In this document: piece after piece, positions 6,016 through 7,841 of the stretch | How positions within the stretch are numbered: position 1 is the stretch's first letter | How the letters are laid out: the number at the start of each line of letters is the position of its first letter | NCBI GenBank assembly: GCA_964355115.1 | Contig: CAYHCQ010000144.1 | Coordinates: 1-7,841, forward strand | Reading direction: 5' to 3' | From: JANXZO01 sp964355115 | GTDB taxonomy: Bacteria; Bacteroidota; Bacteroidia; Bacteroidales; FEN-979 | DNA: 7,841 nt | Made by a program: the position numbers and the translations under genes | Notes under the pieces: generated by a model | Databases searched by the model: none | What the model saw: only the letters and a program-made list of their open reading frames with translations | Told to the model about the DNA's origin: nothing

Positions 6016-7038
6016 ATGAAAATAGGAATCCTTACAGCCGGTGGTGACTGCCCCGGTATCAACGCCGCCATTCGCGGGGTTGGGAAGACAGCCATTCTCG
6101 AATACGGAATGGAGGTGATCGGGATCTCATCGGGATTCCTTGGCCTCATCAACCAGGAGTATACAAAGCTGGAAGAGAGCCAGCTTTCAGGGATTCTCAC
6201 GCTGGGCGGCACGATCCTTGGCACCTCCCGCGAAAACCCGTTCAAAAAGAGCAGCAATTTCAACGCCATCGACAAGCCTAAGTTGATCAAAAAGCATTAC
6301 AAGGAGCTGGGACTCGACGCCCTCGTCTGCATCGGCGGCAACGGCACACAGCGAACGGCGGCAAACCTGGCTGAGGAGGGACTCAACGTGATCGGCATCC
6401 CGAAAACCATCGACAACGACGTTTACGGCACCGACGTCACCTTTGGTTTTGATTCGGCGCTCTGGATCGCCACCGAAGCGATAGACCGTCTCCACTCCAC
6501 CGCCAACAGCCACAAACGCATCATGGTGATCGAGGTGATGGGACACCATGCAGGCTGGCTTGCACTCTATTCGGGAATGGCCAGCGGGGGCGATGTTATC
6601 CTTATCCCCGAAGTGAAATTCGATGTGAATTACGTGGCCAAGTATCTGAAGAAGAGGGCCATCAACAAAAAGCCCTACTCCATCGTCGTGGTGGCCGAAG
6701 GGATAGAGAGTCCGAAAGGCGAGTCTGCTGCCCGTTACATCGGCCGCAGCATTCTTGAGCTCACCGGCCTCGAAACAAGGGAGACCATACTTGGCTATAT
6801 CCAGCGCGGAGGCAGCCCTTCGCCGATGGACCGTGTATTGGCAACCCGCTACGGTGCCTACGCCGTGGAGCTGATCGCCCGGAAAAAATTCGGAGAGATG
6901 GTTTCGCTTAAGGGTAATACTGTCACTTCGGTGCCACTCGCCGAGGTGGGCGGAAAACTACGATTGGTCCCCATGGACCATTCGCTCATCGAGAAGGCAC
7001 GCAAGATGGATGTCTGCTTTGGTACAGAAGCCTGCTGA
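6016..7038 (+). CDS. pfkA: 6-phosphofructokinase
   Basis: This encodes 340 residues, close to the bacterial PfkA length (about 320-340). It phosphorylates fructose 6-phosphate to fructose 1,6-bisphosphate, the committing step of glycolysis, in the cytoplasm. Visible motifs are the phosphate-donor loop TAGGDCPGINAAIRG (8-22), GGNGT (107-111), PKTIDND (129-135) with catalytic base D133, EVMGHHAGWLAL, VVVAEGIE, and GYIQRGGSPSPMDR near the C-terminus. Relative to E. coli, the residue matching G104 is Gly (G110), as in ATP enzymes, while the residue matching G124 is Lys (K130), as in PPi enzymes and the mixed group III. Donor use, ATP or PPi, is therefore not settled by sequence. The magnesium-site D103 equivalent is N109. 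The ATG lies 1 bp after the stop of the coiled-coil gene, so translational coupling is likely. There is no Shine-Dalgarno sequence. pfkA ends 30 bp before the convergent recJ stop. Confidence 0.95.
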   Translation: MKIGILTAGGDCPGINAAIRGVGKTAILEYGMEVIGISSGFLGLINQEYTKLEESQLSGILTLGGTILGTSRENPFKKSSNFNAIDKPKLIKKHYKELGLDALVCIGGNGTQRTAANLAEEGLNVIGIPKTIDNDVYGTDVTFGFDSALWIATEAIDRLHSTANSHKRIMVIEVMGHHAGWLALYSGMASGGDVILIPEVKFDVNYVAKYLKKRAINKKPYSIVVVAEGIESPKGESAARYIGRSILELTGLETRETILGYIQRGGSPSPMDRVLATRYGAYAVELIARKKFGEMVSLKGNTVTSVPLAEVGGKLRLVPMDHSLIEKARKMDVCFGTEAC

Positions 7039-7047
7039 CCGCAATCT

Positions 7048-7069
7048 GCAGATGTTTTCCGGAATCTGC
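7048..7069. terminator. Weak inverted repeat between convergent pfkA and recJ
   Basis: GCAGAT (7048-7053) and ATCTGC (7064-7069) could pair as a 6-bp stem with a 10-nt loop, overlapping the last base of the recJ stop codon. The motif AATCTG occurs three times here (7043, 7063, 7071), and ATCTGCAGAT (7044-7053) is itself a palindrome. No T tract follows on either strand, so termination is only a guess based on its position between converging genes. Confidence 0.2.
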
Positions 7070-7841
7070 TAATCTGAGAATTTAATATCCTTGATATTCA
7101 GCTGGAGGTTAATCGAACCGTTCCACTCATTCTCCTCAACCTGATAGCAGAGGTTGAAAGGGATCCCTTTTTCGATGAGCGTATAATGTTCACCCTGCTG
7201 GAAAGCGATGGCGGAGAATGGTCCACCGGCAACTTCGGGGTGCACGACGCTTAATTTCAGATGGTTTTTCCCCACAATGCGCGAACCTCCGGCATCCACC
7301 AGTCCGCGGGTTAAAAAAAGCGGAGCCATGTTGCCAGGTCCGAAGGGGGCAAACTGCTTCAGCACACCGTAAAATTTGCTGTTGATGGCGCTCAGCGGTA
7401 ATTCCAGATCAATATCCACAATGGGAACAAGCTCAGCCCCCTGCAGTTTTTCGGTCACCGTATATTCAAAGTGTGCAGCAAAGGCATGCAGCATTTCCGG
7501 TTTGAGCGATAGCCCCGCAGCAAACTTATGTCCGCCGAAGTGCTCCAGCAGACCACTGCAGGCATCCACCGCTTCGTAGATGTCGAAATCTTTCACCGAG
7601 CGGGCCGATCCCGTAATGAGTCCGTTGCTCAGCGTAAGCACGATGGTGGGACGGTAAAATGTTTCAGTAAGTCGTGAGGCTACAATCCCGATCACCCCCT
7701 TGTGCCAGTCTGGGTGATAGATCACGGTCGATTTCGCGTTCCTCAGCTTTTCATCGCCCTTGATCATCTCGATGGCCTGCATTGTGGCCAGTGCATCGAG
7801 GTTCTTTCTTTCGGTGTTGTAGTTGTTGATCTGGTCGCCCA
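7069..7841 (-). CDS. recJ: Single-stranded-DNA-specific exonuclease RecJ, C-terminal part
   Basis: RecJ is a 5'-3' single-strand DNA exonuclease of the DHH superfamily, acting in RecF-pathway recombination and mismatch and base-excision repair. The visible 256 residues begin upstream of the window edge and start GDQINNYNTERKNLDALAT, matching the linker after the catalytic DHH domain. Next come HPDWHKGVIGIVASRL, GSARSVKDFDIYEAV and LEHFGGHKFAAGLSL, all diagnostic of the DHHA1 domain of RecJ. The last part (from about PIVDIDLELPLSAIN to INLQLNIKDIKFSD) is the C-terminal OB-fold DNA-binding domain, with FGPGNMAPLFLTRG in it. The start and the DHH metal-binding motifs lie outside the window. An internal ATG at 7782 is not the real start, since the frame stays open to the edge with conserved sequence. 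Converges with pfkA. Confidence 0.95.
   Translation of the reverse strand, partial: GDQINNYNTERKNLDALATMQAIEMIKGDEKLRNAKSTVIYHPDWHKGVIGIVASRLTETFYRPTIVLTLSNGLITGSARSVKDFDIYEAVDACSGLLEHFGGHKFAAGLSLKPEMLHAFAAHFEYTVTEKLQGAELVPIVDIDLELPLSAINSKFYGVLKQFAPFGPGNMAPLFLTRGLVDAGGSRIVGKNHLKLSVVHPEVAGGPFSAIAFQQGEHYTLIEKGIPFNLCYQVEENEWNGSINLQLNIKDIKFSD

Overview
The window reads as chromosomal DNA of a Bacteroidota member, probably Bacteroidales-like. Three things point there: promoters of the TTTG-N19-TAnnTTTG type, start codons without Shine-Dalgarno sequences, and the family make-up (outer-membrane beta-barrels, a secreted C69 dipeptidase, and a 6-phosphofructokinase with GGNGT/PKTIDND signatures). Base composition is near 50% GC in the genes, with AT-rich intergenic stretches. 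A run of exactly 100 Ns shows this is a scaffolded draft assembly, plausibly metagenomic.

Left part, minus strand (1-3095). A cluster of envelope genes is read right to left: a 190-aa beta-barrel-like protein, a 259-aa outer-membrane protein, and waaA (Kdo transferase, lipid A core assembly). Junctions are 3-5 bp, so this looks like one operon, with a candidate -7 element at 3088-3095. Beyond waaA lies a short lipoprotein gene with its own promoter-like element. It appears to be cut short by a stop codon, with an open reading frame in another phase following it.

Centre and right, plus strand (3139-7038). A very good Bacteroidota promoter (3139-3169) drives a leader that carries six in-register 7-bp degenerate repeats. 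The C69 dipeptidase follows, then a membrane-anchored coiled-coil protein of unknown function, then pfkA. Junctions are 15 bp and 1 bp, so the three genes are probably cotranscribed.

The coiled-coil gene is interrupted by the 100-N gap, which is flanked by an identical 55-bp sequence on both sides. Merging the two copies and dropping the Ns restores one clean 299-aa reading frame. The gap is therefore almost certainly an assembly artefact and not missing or duplicated DNA.

Right edge, minus strand (7069-7841). The C-terminal 256 residues of RecJ converge on pfkA and run off the window.

Most genes are housekeeping or envelope functions. I see no mobile element, CRISPR array, RNA gene or defence system. 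The points most worth a second look are the false gap and the annotation error it would cause, the heptamer array in the dipeptidase leader, the PFK subtype, and the broken lipoprotein gene.
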